Positions 1 through 7,719 of a DNA stretch of 64,000 nucleotides are shown piece after piece. The position numbers were made by a program, and so were the translations under genes. A model generated the notes under the pieces. The model was not told where the DNA came from, did no database searches, and saw only the letters and a program-made list of their open reading frames with translations. Every line of letters starts with the position of its first letter. Within the stretch, counting starts at the first letter, position 1. Origin of the DNA: Alteromonas aestuariivivens (GTDB taxonomy: Bacteria > Pseudomonadota > Gammaproteobacteria > Enterobacterales > Alteromonadaceae). The stretch is taken from positions 62,001 to 126,000 of the forward strand of contig NZ_QRHA01000007.1 in the NCBI RefSeq assembly GCF_003367475.1, read 5' to 3'.

Positions 1-1
1 G

Positions 2-130
2 CGTAAAGCCGTAGAGCTGTTGCTGGACAAACAGGCCCAGCAGGCCCAACAGAAGGCGCTTCAGGCGGAGCAGCGTCTGATGGATGAATTTGCCAGCCAG
101 AAGTATTTCCGGCAGAAATACAAAGCCTGA
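2..130 (+). CDS. fliJ: Flagellar export chaperone FliJ, C-terminal end
   Basis: Only the last 42 codons are in the window. The reading frame starts at base 2 and ends in TGA at 128-130. The peptide is Gln-, Lys- and Glu-rich, a helical coiled-coil composition (QAQQAQQKALQAEQRLMDEF), and ends in YFRQKYKA. FliJ is the soluble coiled-coil stalk of the type III flagellar export ATPase complex, with FliH and FliI. The call rests mainly on its place directly before fliK and on composition, because little sequence is visible. Confidence 0.75.
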   Translation, partial: RKAVELLLDKQAQQAQQKALQAEQRLMDEFASQKYFRQKYKA

Positions 131-166
131 TAGGCCTTGAACAAAAATTTTACTCTGAATACCCAG

Positions 167-183
167 TTGGAATGCTAATTGCT
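167..183 (+). promoter_or_regulatory. Candidate sigma-54 promoter of fliK operon
   Basis: TTGGAATGCTAATTGCT has the -24 GG and -12 GC exactly ten bases apart and a full TTGCT at the -12 element. The -24 half deviates from TGGCAC at two places. It sits about 90 bases before the fliK start. RpoN-dependent flagellar operons are usual in polar flagellates. This is a by-eye match only. Confidence 0.5.
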
Positions 184-271
184 CTTCCACTATCAGAATC
201 AGCAGTACAGCCCGGTCAAGCCCTTAAATCATCAAGCTATCAGAGGGATTGGCAGGGAGAGGAAATCGGAA

Positions 272-2113
272 ATGATGCAACAAGTTGCCGCCAAAAGTTC
301 AGAAATTGCCGCCTTGCCGTTTGAGACGGACAGCAATGCGAAAGGGCTGTCCGTTGACAACGCAGAGGGTCAGTTTTCCGACGTATTCAGACAGGTATCT
401 CAAAATCAGCCATCGTCGCAGCCAGGTGTTTCGAACAGTAAAGTAAGCCAGAATTCTGAAGCCGCTGCGCAACCTGTTGCTCAAGTAAGTACGGCTGAAG
501 AGAATGCAAAAACAGCAGGCGCAGCCCCTCAATCGGATGACGATAACGGGGCGGGCGATGGCGAAATTGTGTTTAACGATGCGGAACCAGCTGAAATCCA
601 TGAGGATACTGCAGGGCAGAAGATACCCGCAGATGATTTGGCCGAACAGGCTGCTTCTGAGCCAGACTGGCTGGCGCTGGTAGAAAGTATCCGCTCACTG
701 GCAGACACTGAACAGGCGCTGACAGGTGATCCGTCTGCAAGGGCGGAACAGATGCTCCAGGATGCGGACTTTCTGGCGCTGGTGAACGATGTTCAACCTT
801 TAGCGAGCGATGGAACAGCGGCAGAAATTCAGACTGAGGTTTCCGACGATACCGATAGCGGAAAGCTTGCTCCGGAAACGAAAGTAGCCGCATTACTGGT
901 CGGGTTACTGCAAGTAGCGAAGCAGAGCGAAGTGGCAGAGGAATCGGCAGGCCTACTGGAGGCTGCCCGGCAATTGCTTGCCCGCCAGCTTGAAGGCGCT
1001 GAAACGGGTAGAGCAGGGCAATCTGAACTGACGGCGACCCAGACAGCACTGGTGGCGCAGTTGAGCCCCGAGTCAGAGGTGGAACCCTCGCCGCTTTCTT
1101 CCCAGCAGCAAGAAGATGCAGAACTGATGCTTGCGCTGATGCAGGCGCAACTGGCAGGCGTGAGTGGAGCCGGCGCTAAGGAAGCAACTTCTTCCGGTAA
1201 CAGGCCGCTCTCCATACCGCAGGTTTCAGCTGTGAACGTTTTGGACGCCAGTAAGCTGGATGACATTTCTTTGACACTGCAGCAACTTACTGAGCCGGCC
1301 AGAGCGCAGGCGACCGAGGCGCTGGCAGATAAAATTGTTGCGGTGTTGCCTGTGAGTGTGTCAGAGGCCCAGCAGAGTGGTGTGAAAGGGGCTGTGATCG
1401 CTGGCGTACAGGAAATGCAGTCGCAGCTGGCACAGGGGCGTGAACCGGGTGTGAGCCTGCAGGACATGATCGCCACTGCCCTTCAACAGGCAAATATTCC
1501 GGCTGACGGAACGCTGGCCCAGGCAGTGGAGCAACAGTTGGGACAGTTTCAGTCAGTATTGAGTAACGCTCAGCAAGCCAGCGCCAGCGCGATACAAAGT
1601 TTGGCTTCTGCTGACACGGTAATTCAGGAAAACAGTCAGCTGAGAAGTGAGATAAGCAAAGCGCAGGCGCAGCGGGAAGGGCTGGAAAAACCGGTAAATA
1701 TTCACAATGCCGACGGCCAGCAACAACTGGGCGACAAAATTCGCTGGATGGTGAACAGTCGTAACAGCATGGCGGAAATACGCCTCGACCCGCCTGAAAT
1801 GGGCAGCATGCAGGTTCGGGTTAATGTGTCGGGCGACACCGCCAGTGTCAGTATTGTTGTACAGAACGCCGCCGCTAAAGAAGCACTGGCAGACGCAGTG
1901 CCGCGTTTAAGAGACATGCTGGCCGAGCAGGGGATCCAATTGGGCGAGTCTTCGGTACAGCAACAGAACAAGGAGTCTGGCGAACAGGCCGGGGAGCAGC
2001 AGTCTGGTGGCGCATCTCATGGGAGTCTTGCTGCCGATGCGGACGAAGACACCCAGGTGATTGAGCAGCGACTGAGCCGTCAGGCACAAGGTGGAATTGA
2101 CGATTATGCGTAA
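272..2113 (+). CDS. fliK: Flagellar hook-length control protein FliK
   Basis: FliK is a secreted molecular ruler that sets hook length and switches export from rod/hook to filament substrates. The 613-residue protein has a long low-complexity Ala/Gln/Glu-rich N-terminal and middle part. About residues 500-560 form the conserved C-terminal Flg_hook domain with the core IRLDPPEMGSMQVRV, which contacts FlhB. The frame is open from a TTG at 179, but ATG 272 is preferred because AGGGAGAGG lies just upstream; ATG 275 is an alternative. It opens the fliK-LMNOPQR-flhB run. The N-terminal part is expected to be poorly conserved, which is normal for the family. Confidence 0.9.
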   Translation: MMQQVAAKSSEIAALPFETDSNAKGLSVDNAEGQFSDVFRQVSQNQPSSQPGVSNSKVSQNSEAAAQPVAQVSTAEENAKTAGAAPQSDDDNGAGDGEIVFNDAEPAEIHEDTAGQKIPADDLAEQAASEPDWLALVESIRSLADTEQALTGDPSARAEQMLQDADFLALVNDVQPLASDGTAAEIQTEVSDDTDSGKLAPETKVAALLVGLLQVAKQSEVAEESAGLLEAARQLLARQLEGAETGRAGQSELTATQTALVAQLSPESEVEPSPLSSQQQEDAELMLALMQAQLAGVSGAGAKEATSSGNRPLSIPQVSAVNVLDASKLDDISLTLQQLTEPARAQATEALADKIVAVLPVSVSEAQQSGVKGAVIAGVQEMQSQLAQGREPGVSLQDMIATALQQANIPADGTLAQAVEQQLGQFQSVLSNAQQASASAIQSLASADTVIQENSQLRSEISKAQAQREGLEKPVNIHNADGQQQLGDKIRWMVNSRNSMAEIRLDPPEMGSMQVRVNVSGDTASVSIVVQNAAAKEALADAVPRLRDMLAEQGIQLGESSVQQQNKESGEQAGEQQSGGASHGSLAADADEDTQVIEQRLSRQAQGGIDDYA

Positions 2114-2197
2114 AAGTACCTACCTGCATACCGGAATTGCGTTGCCATTTTAGTGTGAACCCTGATAATACGCTCAGCAGACAGTTAAGAGGTCGTT

Positions 2198-2719
2198 ATG
2201 GCTGAACAAGAATTACAAATTGAAGACAGCGCAAAGAAAGGCAAGCTCATTATAATAGTGGCGGCCGTGATTGTGATTGCCAGTGGCATCGGTGGTTATC
2301 TGTGGCTGAGTGGCAGCTCTGATAGCAGTGCAACCCAGCAGTTGGCGGACGCCAAAGGCACCAGCCGCCCAACCACATCAACCCGGGGTGGAAAAGCCGG
2401 CACGGCCTTGTATGTGGCCATGCCGCGTCCGTTTGTGTTCAATGTACCGGGGACCGGTCGTGACCGCCTTGTTCAGATTAAGGTTCAACTGATGGTACGG
2501 GGCAGCGATAATGAAGAAACTGCCAAATCGCATATTCCGTTGATTGAAGGCACACTTTTGCACGTATTCAGCGCCAGCAATGCCGATGATCTGGTGACGG
2601 AAGCCGGTAAAATTGCCCTGCGTGAAAAGGCGCTGGGCGAAGTCCAGCAAGTATTGAAAAACATTGTTGGCGTTGAAGTGGTGGAGCAGGTGTTGTTTAC
2701 CGGCTTCGTAATGCAATAA
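2198..2719 (+). CDS. fliL: Flagellar basal body protein FliL
   Basis: FliL is a single-pass inner membrane protein that surrounds the stator units and supports torque. The 173-residue protein has a charged cytoplasmic N-terminus, one membrane segment at about residues 17-36 (LIIIVAAVIVIASGIGGYLWL), a Ser/Thr-rich linker, and a periplasmic domain from about residue 70 (YVAMPRPFVFNVPG). The C-terminus VEVVEQVLFTGFVMQ is typical of the family. It lies 84 bases after fliK and 13 before fliM. Confidence 0.93.
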   Translation: MAEQELQIEDSAKKGKLIIIVAAVIVIASGIGGYLWLSGSSDSSATQQLADAKGTSRPTTSTRGGKAGTALYVAMPRPFVFNVPGTGRDRLVQIKVQLMVRGSDNEETAKSHIPLIEGTLLHVFSASNADDLVTEAGKIALREKALGEVQQVLKNIVGVEVVEQVLFTGFVMQ

Positions 2720-2732
2720 GCAGGAACAGACT

Positions 2733-3791
2733 GTGAGCGATTTATTATCCCAAGACGAAATTGACGCCCTCTTACATGGGGTCGATGACGTTGAGGAAGA
2801 CGAGGCGGATCTCAATCCCTCGGACTCCTCAGCGCTGGAATATGACTTTTCCTCACAGGACAGGATTGTACGTGGGCGCATGCCCACCCTGGAAATTGTC
2901 AATGAACGGTTTGCCCGGCATATGCGGGTAAGCCTGTTCAACATGATGCGTCGCTCTGCGGAAGTGTCGATTAACGGTATCCAGATGATCAAGTTTGGTG
3001 AGTACATTCATACTCTGTTTGTACCCACCAGCCTGAACATGGTGCGCTTTCGCCCGCTTAAAGGTACCGGGCTGATTACCATGGAAGCACGCCTGGTATT
3101 TATTCTGGTGGACAACTTCTTCGGCGGCGACGGGCGTTACCACGCCAAAATCGAAGGGCGGGAGTTTACCCCCACTGAGCGCCGTATTATCCAGATGCTT
3201 TTGAAGATCATCTTTGAAGATTACAAGGAAGCCTGGGCTCCGGTTATGGATGTGTCGTTTGAATACCTCGACTCAGAAGTCAACCCGGCGATGGCCAACA
3301 TTGTCAGCCCTACCGAAGTGGTGGTGATCAGCTCGTTTCATATTGAACTGGATGGCGGAGGCGGTGACTTCCACGTGTCGCTGCCGTACTCGATGCTGGA
3401 ACCCATTCGGGAACTGCTCGATGCCGGGGTTCAGAGCGATAAGGAAGACACCGATCTGCGCTGGAGCAAAGCGCTGCGTGACGAGATCATGGACGTAAAA
3501 GTGGAGCTCAGCACCCACATGCTCGATCTGGAAGTGTCGTTACGGGAAGTGATGGAATTTAAAGAAGGGGATGTGCTGCCGATTGAAATGCCGGAGCATA
3601 TCACCGTATTGATAGAGGAGCTGCCTACCTTCAGAGCGAAGCTGGGGCGGTCCCGCGACAATCTGGCGCTGAAGATCACCGATAAGATCCCGCGTCCGCA
3701 GTCAGTCAAATCTGAGCTGCAGTTATTAACCCGCGGTGGGCGCATGATAGATAATGACGCCGAACTGCAAGTACTCGAAGAAGACCTGTGA
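2733..3791 (+). CDS. fliM: Flagellar motor switch protein FliM
   Basis: FliM is a C-ring protein that binds phosphorylated CheY and changes the direction of rotation. The 352-residue product starts at GTG 2733. Its N-terminal peptide LLSQDEIDALLHG is the CheY-P binding motif. The middle CheC-like domain begins near DRIVRGRMPTLEIVNERFARH, and the C-terminal SpoA-type domain (about residues 265-335) packs with FliN. Length and motif order match full-length FliM. It lies in the fliKLMN run, with CheY encoded 9 kb downstream in the same block. Confidence 0.96.
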   Translation: MSDLLSQDEIDALLHGVDDVEEDEADLNPSDSSALEYDFSSQDRIVRGRMPTLEIVNERFARHMRVSLFNMMRRSAEVSINGIQMIKFGEYIHTLFVPTSLNMVRFRPLKGTGLITMEARLVFILVDNFFGGDGRYHAKIEGREFTPTERRIIQMLLKIIFEDYKEAWAPVMDVSFEYLDSEVNPAMANIVSPTEVVVISSFHIELDGGGGDFHVSLPYSMLEPIRELLDAGVQSDKEDTDLRWSKALRDEIMDVKVELSTHMLDLEVSLREVMEFKEGDVLPIEMPEHITVLIEELPTFRAKLGRSRDNLALKITDKIPRPQSVKSELQLLTRGGRMIDNDAELQVLEEDL

Positions 3792-3820
3792 TCAGGTTGA
3801 CAGTTAAATGAGGCAATTCC

Positions 3821-4219
3821 ATGAGTGAACAAGACGGAATGGACGATTGGGCCGCAGCAATGGCCGAACAGGCTGAGTCAGAAGCGGATCAGGCGGAAGG
3901 CGTTCAGGCTGCAGAACTGGATGAACTGACCGATGATGCACCCATTTCCCAGGAAGAGAAGAAAAAGCTGGATACCATCCTGGACATTCCAGTGACCATT
4001 TCCATGGAAGTGGGCCGCAGTCAGATCAGTATTCGTAACCTGTTGCAACTTAACCAGGGCTCAGTGGTAGAACTGGACCGGGTTGCTGGAGAACCACTGG
4101 ACGTTTTGGTAAATGGCACGCTGATTGCTCATGGAGAGGTAGTTGTCGTTAATGAAAAGTTTGGTATCCGGTTAACCGATGTTATTAGTCAAATCGAGAG
4201 AATCAAAAAGCTCCGCTAA
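3821..4219 (+). CDS. fliN: Flagellar motor switch protein FliN
   Basis: FliN forms the lower C-ring with FliM and helps dock the export ATPase complex. The 132-residue protein has an acidic N-terminal extension (about residues 1-45, rich in Glu and Asp). It is followed by a SpoA domain with ILDIPVTISMEVGRSQISIRNLLQLNQGSVVELDR and the C-terminal EKFGIRLTDVISQIERIKKL. It starts at ATG 3821, 29 bases after fliM. Confidence 0.96.
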   Translation: MSEQDGMDDWAAAMAEQAESEADQAEGVQAAELDELTDDAPISQEEKKKLDTILDIPVTISMEVGRSQISIRNLLQLNQGSVVELDRVAGEPLDVLVNGTLIAHGEVVVVNEKFGIRLTDVISQIERIKKLR

Positions 4220-4247
4220 AAGTACAGTTCTTACAAGGGGTTGCGTT

Positions 4248-4664
4248 ATGTCGCCCCTTTTCCTCAGCCCTCAGGCATTCGCTGACAATACCCAGTCCAT
4301 CACCAATCCCGGTTCGGTAGTGTCAATTTTTCTATCACTTTTGCTGGTAGTGGCGATCATTTTCAGCCTCGCCTGGCTGATGCGTCGGTTTAATGTCGCT
4401 CACAGCAGCAGTGGTCAGATGAAGGTTGTCAGCAGCATGATTGCCGGTGCCAAAGAGCGCATTCTGGTGATTGAAGTGGGGCAGGAACAGCACCTGATTG
4501 GGGTGACTTCCCATACCATAACCCATCTGAGCAAACTGGAAACCCCCTTATCTTCAGACTCCCGCAAGGAAAACGGAGCTGAACATTTCAAACAAAAACT
4601 CATTCAAGCCATGGCCGGTAAAATGAATCCTGCAGTTAAGGGTGCCGGGCATGACAAAGACTAA
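4248..4664 (+). CDS. fliO: Flagellar export membrane protein FliO
   Basis: FliO assists assembly of the FliP ring of the flagellar export gate. The frame extends back to 4179 inside fliN, but ATG 4248 has AAGGGG seven bases upstream and gives a sensible 138-residue protein. The N-terminus ([14 protein letters not shown]) looks like a short signal-like stretch. A membrane segment follows at about residues 24-46 ([20 protein letters not shown]), then a cytoplasmic domain with [26 protein letters not shown]. Its end overlaps the fliP start by 14 bases, suggesting coupled translation. Confidence 0.88.
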   Translation: MSPLFLSPQAFADNTQSITNPGSVVSIFLSLLLVVAIIFSLAWLMRRFNVAHSSSGQMKVVSSMIAGAKERILVIEVGQEQHLIGVTSHTITHLSKLETPLSSDSRKENGAEHFKQKLIQAMAGKMNPAVKGAGHDKD

Positions 4665-5418
4665 ATCACTGTTCAGTTTATTGCTGTTGCTGGCGGGCGG
4701 GCTCATTTTTGCCGAACCGGCACTGGCTCAGCAGGGCATATCTGCGGTCACCGTGACCACCAACGCCGATGGTACCCAGGACTACAGTATGACGCTGCAG
4801 GCGCTGTTCATTATGACTGCGCTGAGTCTGATCCCGGCGTTCATCATGATGATGACCTCGTTTACCCGTATCATTGTCGTGTTGTCGATTCTGCGTCAGG
4901 CGATTGGTTTGCAGCAGTCACCTTCGAACCAGATCCTGATTGGGGTGAGCCTGTTTTTGTCACTGTTTATTATGGCGCCGGTATTCGACGAGATAAACGA
5001 GCGCGCACTGCAGCCCTATCTGGGTGAGCAAATCACCTCAAAACAGGCTTTCGAAGAGGCCAAAGGGCCGATGCGTGCTTTCATGCTCTCGCAAACCCGG
5101 GTGAAAGATCTTGAGACTTTCGTGCGCATCGCTGGCGACGAAGGCAAGTACGACAGCCCGGAAGAGGTGCCGCTGACCATTCTTATTCCATCGTTTGTGA
5201 CCAGCGAGCTGAAAACCGCATTCCAGATTGGCTTTATGCTGTTTATTCCGTTTCTGATCATCGACCTTGTAGTGGCTTCCATCCTGATGGCGATGGGGAT
5301 GATGATGCTGTCACCCATGATAGTGTCACTGCCCTTCAAGCTGATGCTGTTTGTGCTGGTGGATGGCTGGAATCTGATTTTCGGGACCCTGGCCACCAGT
5401 TTCGGTATGGGCATTTAG
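4651..5418 (+). CDS. fliP: Flagellar type III export gate protein FliP
   Basis: FliP is the main subunit (five copies) of the export channel in the centre of the MS ring. The 255-residue product starts at ATG 4651; AAGGG lies eight bases upstream, whereas the GTG at 4642 has none. A cleavable signal peptide ends near EPALAQQG. Hydrophobic segments include [21 protein letters not shown] and the C-terminal [27 protein letters not shown], both family hallmarks. It is followed after nine bases by fliQ. Confidence 0.96.
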   Translation: MTKTKSLFSLLLLLAGGLIFAEPALAQQGISAVTVTTNADGTQDYSMTLQALFIMTALSLIPAFIMMMTSFTRIIVVLSILRQAIGLQQSPSNQILIGVSLFLSLFIMAPVFDEINERALQPYLGEQITSKQAFEEAKGPMRAFMLSQTRVKDLETFVRIAGDEGKYDSPEEVPLTILIPSFVTSELKTAFQIGFMLFIPFLIIDLVVASILMAMGMMMLSPMIVSLPFKLMLFVLVDGWNLIFGTLATSFGMGI

Positions 5419-5427
5419 GAGAGCCTT

Positions 5428-5697
5428 ATGTCACCAGAGGTGTTTGTCGAAATCCTGCGCGAATCCATGTTCATGGTGATCCTGCTGGTGTCGGCGGTGA
5501 TTGTTCCAAGTCTGATTGTGGGTTTGATTGTGGCGGTGTTTCAGGCCGCTACTTCCATCAACGAACAAACCATGAGTTTTTTACCCCGTTTGCTGGTTAC
5601 CCTGCTGGCCCTGAGCTGGGGCGGCAACTGGCTGGTGCAGAAACTGATGGACTTCACCTACCACATGGTAGAACAGATCCCGCAGGTGATTGGCTGA
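5428..5697 (+). CDS. fliQ: Flagellar export gate protein FliQ
   Basis: FliQ is a small subunit (four copies) of the FliPQR export channel. The 89-residue protein has two membrane helices: FMVILLVSAVIVPSLIVGLIV near residues 15-36, and a second around 52-72. Between them is the conserved FQAATSINEQTMSFLP motif. Length is exactly the family norm. An AGGAG site lies just before ATG 5428. Confidence 0.96.
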   Translation: MSPEVFVEILRESMFMVILLVSAVIVPSLIVGLIVAVFQAATSINEQTMSFLPRLLVTLLALSWGGNWLVQKLMDFTYHMVEQIPQVIG

Positions 5698-5698
5698 T

Positions 5699-6481
5699 AT
5701 GCAGGTCCCGCTCGATTCGGTGATGCAGTTTCTGGCCGACCTGCTGCTGCCGTTTATGCGCATCAGCGGTATGTTCGCTGCCATGATTGGTCTTAACGCC
5801 AAGTCTATCCCGCCGCCAGTGCGGGCGCTTTTGGCGATTTTTCTGACGCTGGTGATCATGCCTGTGGTACCACCATCACCGGTGACCGAGCTGGTGAACG
5901 CCGGCACCTTTCTGCTGGTTATTCAGCAATTGCTGATTGGCGTCGCCATCGGGTTTATCTCCATGATGGTGCTCAACACCTTCATACTGGCCGGCCAGAT
6001 CATTGCCATGCAGACCGGCCTGGGTTTCGCCTCGATTGTTGACCCCGTGAACGGCATTAACGTGCCCGCAGTGGGCCAGTTTTATCTGATCCTCGCCACT
6101 TTGTTGTTCTGGACCATGGACGGCCATCTGGCCATGATCCAGATGATGGTCATGAGCTTCAGTGCTTTTCCTATTGGGGCCGAATGGTGGGGGCCGGAAC
6201 AACTCCGGGCCATTGCACACTGGGGCGGCTGGATGTTTGTGTCTGCAGTTACCCTGTCGCTGGCACCCATTGTATCCCTGCTGATTGTGAACCTTGCCTT
6301 TGGGGTGATGACCAAGGCGGCGCCACAGCTCAACATTTTCAGTATCGGTTTTTCCATTGCCCAGATGATGGGGTTGTTGATCATCTGGATCACACTGGAT
6401 AACTTTACCGCTCACTTTGAAAGCCAGTGGCAACGGGCTGAACAGTTTATGTGCCAGTTGCTGTACATCTGTCCTGCTTAG
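5699..6481 (+). CDS. fliR: Flagellar export gate protein FliR
   Basis: FliR is the single-copy subunit that completes the FliPQR channel. The 260-residue protein is almost wholly hydrophobic with several membrane helices and the typical motif LGFASIVDPVNG. An in-frame TTG lies at 5690, inside fliQ, but ATG 5699, directly after the fliQ stop and preceded by AGGTGA, is the likely start. It lies between fliQ and flhB, as in most polar flagellar clusters. Confidence 0.94.
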   Translation: MQVPLDSVMQFLADLLLPFMRISGMFAAMIGLNAKSIPPPVRALLAIFLTLVIMPVVPPSPVTELVNAGTFLLVIQQLLIGVAIGFISMMVLNTFILAGQIIAMQTGLGFASIVDPVNGINVPAVGQFYLILATLLFWTMDGHLAMIQMMVMSFSAFPIGAEWWGPEQLRAIAHWGGWMFVSAVTLSLAPIVSLLIVNLAFGVMTKAAPQLNIFSIGFSIAQMMGLLIIWITLDNFTAHFESQWQRAEQFMCQLLYICPA

Positions 6482-6491
6482 GTGATTTTGG

Positions 6492-7616
6492 ATGGCTGAC
6501 GCTCACGAAAAAACAGAAGACCCCACGGGGAAAAAACTCGAAGACGCGCGAAAAAAAGGCCAACTGGCCCGTTCACGGGAACTGTCTACCACTTTGGTGC
6601 TGATTGTAAGCGGGCTGATGTTTCTGCTTATCGGCGGCGTGATTGCCAAAGCGGTATTTGAGATGACCAGAAGGGCCTTTACTCTTTCCCGGGACGAGAC
6701 CTACGACACTACCCACATGTTTTCAGCCTGGGGTGAATCGCTGCTTGGTGTTGGCGGGCCAGTGCTGCTTTACATGATAGTGGCCATGATAGCTGGCATT
6801 TACGGCAGCATTGCACTGGGTGGCTACAACTTTACCTGGGAATCGGCCAAACCCAAAGCCAGCAAAATGAGCCCTATCAGCGGTTTTAAGCGCATGTTTG
6901 GCAGCAACGGGATGGTGGAACTGTTCAAAGCGCTGGCCAAGTTTGTGGTGATTGCTGCGATGGCACTGTGCGCGCTGATGTATTTTCAGGACGAAGCTCT
7001 GCATCTGGACAGGGAGTTGTTTCCGCGCAATATATTTCACGCCCTGGACATGCTCGAATGGGCATTTTTGCTGCTTACCCTTGGGATGATCCCCATTGCC
7101 CTGTTTGATGTGCCGTATCAGATCTACAAGCACAACAAGGAAATGAAAATGACCAAGCAGGAGGTCAAGGATGAACGCAAGAACGCGGAAGGTGACCCGC
7201 AGGTCAAGGGGCGTATCCGGCGTTTGCAGTATCAGGCTGCAGCCAATCGAATGATGCAGGATGTGCCCACCGCCGATGTGGTGGTAACCAACCCGACCCA
7301 TTTCTCTGTTGCTATCAAATACGATGAAAACGGCAGTCGCGCCCCTGTGCTGGTGGCCAAGGGCACCGACGAACTGGCCATGCACATTCGGAAAATTGCC
7401 ACCGCCCACGACGTGCCGCTACTGCCATCGCCTATGCTGGCCCGGGCCATTTACTATTCAACTGAAGTCGATCACGAGATCCCCAACAAGCTGTTTATGG
7501 CAGTGGCTCAGGTACTGGCTTATGTGTATCAGTTACGGGCCTACAAAGCGGGTAAAGGTAAGCGCCCCAAACCGCTCAAAAAAGACCTGCCCATCCCGCC
7601 GGAGCTGCGCCGATAG
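6492..7616 (+). CDS. flhB: Flagellar export switch protein FlhB
   Basis: FlhB is an export gate protein that changes substrate specificity after autocleavage. The 374-residue protein begins EKTEDPTGKKLEDARKKGQLARSRE, the family signature, and has four membrane helices in the first 215 residues. The cytoplasmic domain contains the self-cleaving NPTH at residues 267-270. FliK, which triggers the switch, is encoded at the head of the same run. A 103-base gap with a sigma-54-like promoter separates flhB from flhA. Confidence 0.97.
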   Translation: MADAHEKTEDPTGKKLEDARKKGQLARSRELSTTLVLIVSGLMFLLIGGVIAKAVFEMTRRAFTLSRDETYDTTHMFSAWGESLLGVGGPVLLYMIVAMIAGIYGSIALGGYNFTWESAKPKASKMSPISGFKRMFGSNGMVELFKALAKFVVIAAMALCALMYFQDEALHLDRELFPRNIFHALDMLEWAFLLLTLGMIPIALFDVPYQIYKHNKEMKMTKQEVKDERKNAEGDPQVKGRIRRLQYQAAANRMMQDVPTADVVVTNPTHFSVAIKYDENGSRAPVLVAKGTDELAMHIRKIATAHDVPLLPSPMLARAIYYSTEVDHEIPNKLFMAVAQVLAYVYQLRAYKAGKGKRPKPLKKDLPIPPELRR

Positions 7617-7645
7617 CGGGATTTTTGCTCAGTTAGCCTGACAAG

Positions 7646-7662
7646 CTGGCACGCTAGTTGAA
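7646..7662 (+). promoter_or_regulatory. Candidate sigma-54 promoter of flhA-flhFG-fliA
   Basis: CTGGCACGCTAGTTGAA matches the -24 consensus CTGGCACG fully and has TTGAA for TTGCA at -12, so one key base deviates. It lies 58 bases before flhA in the only sizeable gap between fliK and fliA. It would start a flhA-flhF-flhG-fliA transcript, which fits RpoN control of middle flagellar genes in related bacteria. Confidence 0.6.
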
Positions 7663-7719
7663 CTGTACCATTCGTACAGGCGGTAAGCGTCAAAATTCTG
7701 ATAGTGAGATACACACACA

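Noticed and set aside
573-1476. Long open frames on the minus strand across fliK
   Set aside because: They mirror the biased codon use of fliK, have no ribosome site or recognisable protein, and lie wholly inside a certain gene.
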